DNA from: Beaufortia kweichowensis
Taxonomy: Eukaryota; Chordata; Actinopteri; Cypriniformes; Gastromyzontidae
NCBI GenBank assembly: GCA_019155185.1
Contig: CM032802.1
Coordinates: 16,642,425 to 16,706,424, forward strand
DNA length: 64,000 nucleotides
Reading direction: 5' to 3'
Positions 62,101 to 64,000 of this stretch are shown here, piece by piece. A program made the position numbers and the translations under genes. The notes below the pieces were generated by a model. It worked only from the letters and a program-made list of their open reading frames with translations. It did not search any database and was not told where the DNA came from. How positions within the stretch are numbered: position 1 is the stretch's first letter; every line of letters begins with the position of its first letter.

Positions 62101-63674
62101 ACTAACCTGTAGCAGTTGTTATTGTATTTGTTGTAGCTGCCTAGTACAGTAAGACAAGCTGTACACAAACCATAAGAAAAAAAGATCTGAGATCCTGCCT
62201 CCATCCAAACCTGAACACATAACACAGGAAAGAAAAGACTCGAGATGAGGCGAGAGATGTGAAATACATTATTTATACTGTACTAGTCTAGGATTTGTCA
62301 TGGATATAAGGTCTTATGTAGATTGTAGATGTTGTGGATACCTGTGGGTCAGAGAGACGGGATGGTTCAGGGTACAGATAAAATATGATCCCCTGCAGGG
62401 CTCCAGGAAGAGTCAAGCCACGAATCAGTAACACCAGTAACATCACGTAAGGAAATGTGGCTGTGAAATACACCACCTACAGTCAGAAACATTTATATTT
62501 TACCAATTCAACTTGCTGCATCTGTCCAAACAATGTTTGTTATCAACAAGGATGCACAATAAGTCTTAACACTAATTTTATATCACTATTAAAATATTCA
62601 CTATTAATGTACTGTATGTATATGTATAATGCAGAAGACAAAACCCCTTATCAAACATTTAGCTACCTAATATTAGGAAACTATAATATTGACAATATTC
62701 TCTTCAATTATATTTTTGCTCACCTTGCCTGTAGATTTAACTCCCTTCCATGCGCAGAAATAACATGTGACCCACATTGCAATAAGACACAGAAGAATCT
62801 CCCAGTTGATGTTACCCATCTGATCAATACCCCCAGAGAGACACAGCACTCTGCGTCTATAATGGGAATGAAAATGAAAAAAAATATGCATATCATTATT
62901 TTTGTTGCTAACATTCTTTTTAAGTTGCTAACACTCACATATGAGACAGTAACGACCCGCACCAATCAGTTTTCCTTTAATTGGTCTGTTAGCAGGCCAT
63001 AGGATTTTGTTTAGAAAGTGGTCATCATATCAGAAATGCATTTAGTGTGACTAAAGGAAGTAAAACATAAACCAAAAGAATGCAACTTTGCCTCTTAAGG
63101 TCCACTTTTCTTCAATGTTTAGCTCTGACCTTTAAACATTAAACGTTGCCGGAAAGTAGACTTAAAGTTAAGAAAAAAGAACAAACAGAGCTAAAGCTGT
63201 ATCAACATTGTTGAACCTTAGACCTCTCTTTGTTTTTGCAACTTTTTTGACACTTTTTGGAATAAATGGACCGAAAATTACAAATGGTTAAAACAATTGA
63301 AGATGTCAATAGAATGACCAAACTGAGGTGCACAAACAATGCGTGTCAATCTGTGTATATTTACTCCCAGAACTCAGTAGTTGCAGAAGTTGAATTTACA
63401 CTTCTTGTGCGGTTAAGAGGATTCTTTGCAGCAAGATTTACACAGTCATCTAACAAAAATACAAAAACATATTTTGTTAGATTATACGAAGATAATCTTC
63501 TATTTCTTTAGCTTGATTTTTTTAATGTATCACCTGTGTTCCAGGTGTTGTCACAGCTGGCCCATGGGAGTTGAGAGCTAAAAGAGAAGAAGAGGTACAA
63601 AAGTGCCCAGGCCAGAATGATGATGTAATACATGCAGCTGTACAGCACTAACAGCTGTCCTGCATAACCAATAC
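59183..63674 (-). CDS. SLC6 Na+/Cl- symporter, GABA/betaine/taurine type, 5' end outside window
   Basis: Minus-strand exons, from the visible 5' side: 63534-63674, 63365-63449, 62724-62856, 62342-62476, 62107-62210, 61625-61749, 61410-61522, 60652-60789, 60422-60524, 59788-59888, 59463-59633, 59183-59305. All phases join, giving about 489 residues from TM3 to the C-terminus. TM1-TM2 lie beyond 64000. Landmarks: MYYIIILAWALLY (TM3), the disulfide cysteines of PWASCDNTWNTDDC, glycosylation sites NRT and NST, WKGVKSTGKVVYFTATFPYV (TM4-5), QIFFSYGLCTACLTVLGSYN (TM6), LNSGTS (TM7), LLGLDTQF (TM8), GGMYVFQLFDYYGYSG (TM10) and tail CNPDANLPITCKQR. Best resemblance is to the SLC6A11/12/13 (GAT3, BGT1, GAT2) group; the exact member is undecided. 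Chloride-site Gln, Ser and Asn of TM6-TM7 are kept. The 59634-59787 intron uses a GC donor. Confidence 0.93.
59634..59787 (-). other. GC-AG intron in the SLC6 gene
   Basis: On the minus strand the TM11 exon ends GTGTCCCTG and the intron begins GCAAGT, the strong consensus of GC donors. The acceptor is ATTTCAG before GTGTCTCTTG. The join TPLVSLVSLVCSLVQYKPLT has exactly the residue count of human SLC6A13 over this stretch, so no shift to a GT is needed. Confidence 0.85.
59921..60218. mobile_element. Fish miniature element, AAAGGG ends, copy 2
   Basis: The left end TTTAAAGGGGTAATTCACTC and right end AAACTATCCCTTTAAA are inverted. The centre is a second palindrome: AACGCTGGTTACCGGCACC and GGTGCCGGTAACCAGCGTT. 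It lies in an SLC6 intron. Confidence 0.85.
61869..62089. mobile_element. Palindromic miniature element with about 50-bp terminal repeats
   Basis: The left arm ATAGACCATTTCACAAGATG continues through CTGGTCCAGAAGCACTTCCT. The right arm is its near-perfect reverse complement, ending GCGAAATGGTCTAT. The loop of about 120 bases is AT-rich. It lies in the SLC6 intron between the TM6 and TM7 exons. Confidence 0.88.
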
Positions 63675-64000
63675 CTGACAAAAGAAAACACAAGAGCAAT
63701 GAATAGCAAAGACTCTAAACTGGGTAATGAGGAGCATCAGTACATTTTTATATCATTTGTAATAGTTGTGAAAAGATGGATCTCAACATCATACAATCAC
63801 TGTTTTACAGGGGTTAAATAAGCAGAAAATGCTGTACAAGCAGAGCACAGAATGTTGAGGACTTAAATGGATCAGGACAAACAAGAGACCCAAAACGACT
63901 ATCAAAAATCATGAAAACTGTTACTGATTGATAATTTTTATCAAAATCAAGTGTATGTAAACTTTCGAAATGAGTTCATAATTTTTCAATTCTTCTTCTT
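63675..64000. other. SLC6 intron, cut by window edge
   Basis: No further transporter exon is visible upstream of the TM3 exon. The sequence is AT-rich and non-coding to the edge, so the N-terminus and TM1-TM2 exons must lie beyond it. Confidence 0.7.

Noticed and set aside
62457..63002. A 181-codon plus-strand frame
   Set aside because: It runs antisense through SLC6 exon and intron sequence; the minus-strand exons explain the region with conserved transmembrane motifs.
1..64000. CRISPR arrays, operons or bacterial mobile elements
   Set aside because: The genome is vertebrate with spliced genes, and no regularly spaced direct repeats of CRISPR type are present.

Overview
The window is nuclear DNA from a teleost fish, probably a cypriniform (carp, zebrafish or loach group). 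It is AT-rich, with multi-exon vertebrate genes using GT-AG introns, long CA/CT microsatellites, a tRNA-derived SINE and many small non-autonomous DNA transposons of kinds common in cyprinid genomes. Gene calls come from translating across splice sites and comparing with remembered vertebrate families. No search was run.

Layout, left to right. 1-5.1 kb is intergenic, with a CpG-rich patch near 2.3-2.5 kb. 5.1-30.9 kb holds a VASP-type Ena/VASP gene (+): start codon at 5645, a 15.6-kb first intron, and 13 further coding exons ending at 29694. 32.5-42 kb holds akt2 (+), with a non-coding first exon at a CpG-rich promoter and 13 coding exons that join into a 477-residue kinase. 43.6-47.9 kb holds cyclin P (ccnp/cntd2, +), eight coding exons and 354 residues. 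49-56.9 kb holds a CIPC gene (CLOCK-interacting pacemaker, +), three coding exons, 520 residues and a long 3' UTR. 57.8-58.7 kb is an inverted duplication carrying two identical, divergent tRNA-Asp(GTC) genes. 59.18-63.67 kb holds the 3' twelve coding exons of an SLC6 GABA/betaine/taurine-type transporter (-), cut by the right edge. Two short exon-like ORFs near 57.0 kb (-) and 58.9 kb (+) were not identified.

The genes do not form one pathway. VASP drives actin assembly, AKT2 is the insulin/PI3K kinase, CCNP is an orphan cyclin, CIPC represses CLOCK:BMAL1, and the SLC6 protein is a Na+/Cl- symporter. AKT2 and CCNP are neighbours in human 19q13. CIPC in human lies on 14q together with EVL and AKT1, the paralogues of VASP and AKT2, so the block looks like one arm of an old genome-duplication pair.

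Main points for a second look: exon 5 of vasp is two bases short of the reading frame required by every other exon; the predicted VASP lacks the usual Ser239 and Thr278 phospho-acceptors; the SLC6 gene has a GC-AG intron and unusual substrate-site residues; and a dispersed repeat with a recurring TTATGGATGTGAC motif, which I do not recognise, occurs five times. I found no novel multi-gene system here; the novelty is in these details.
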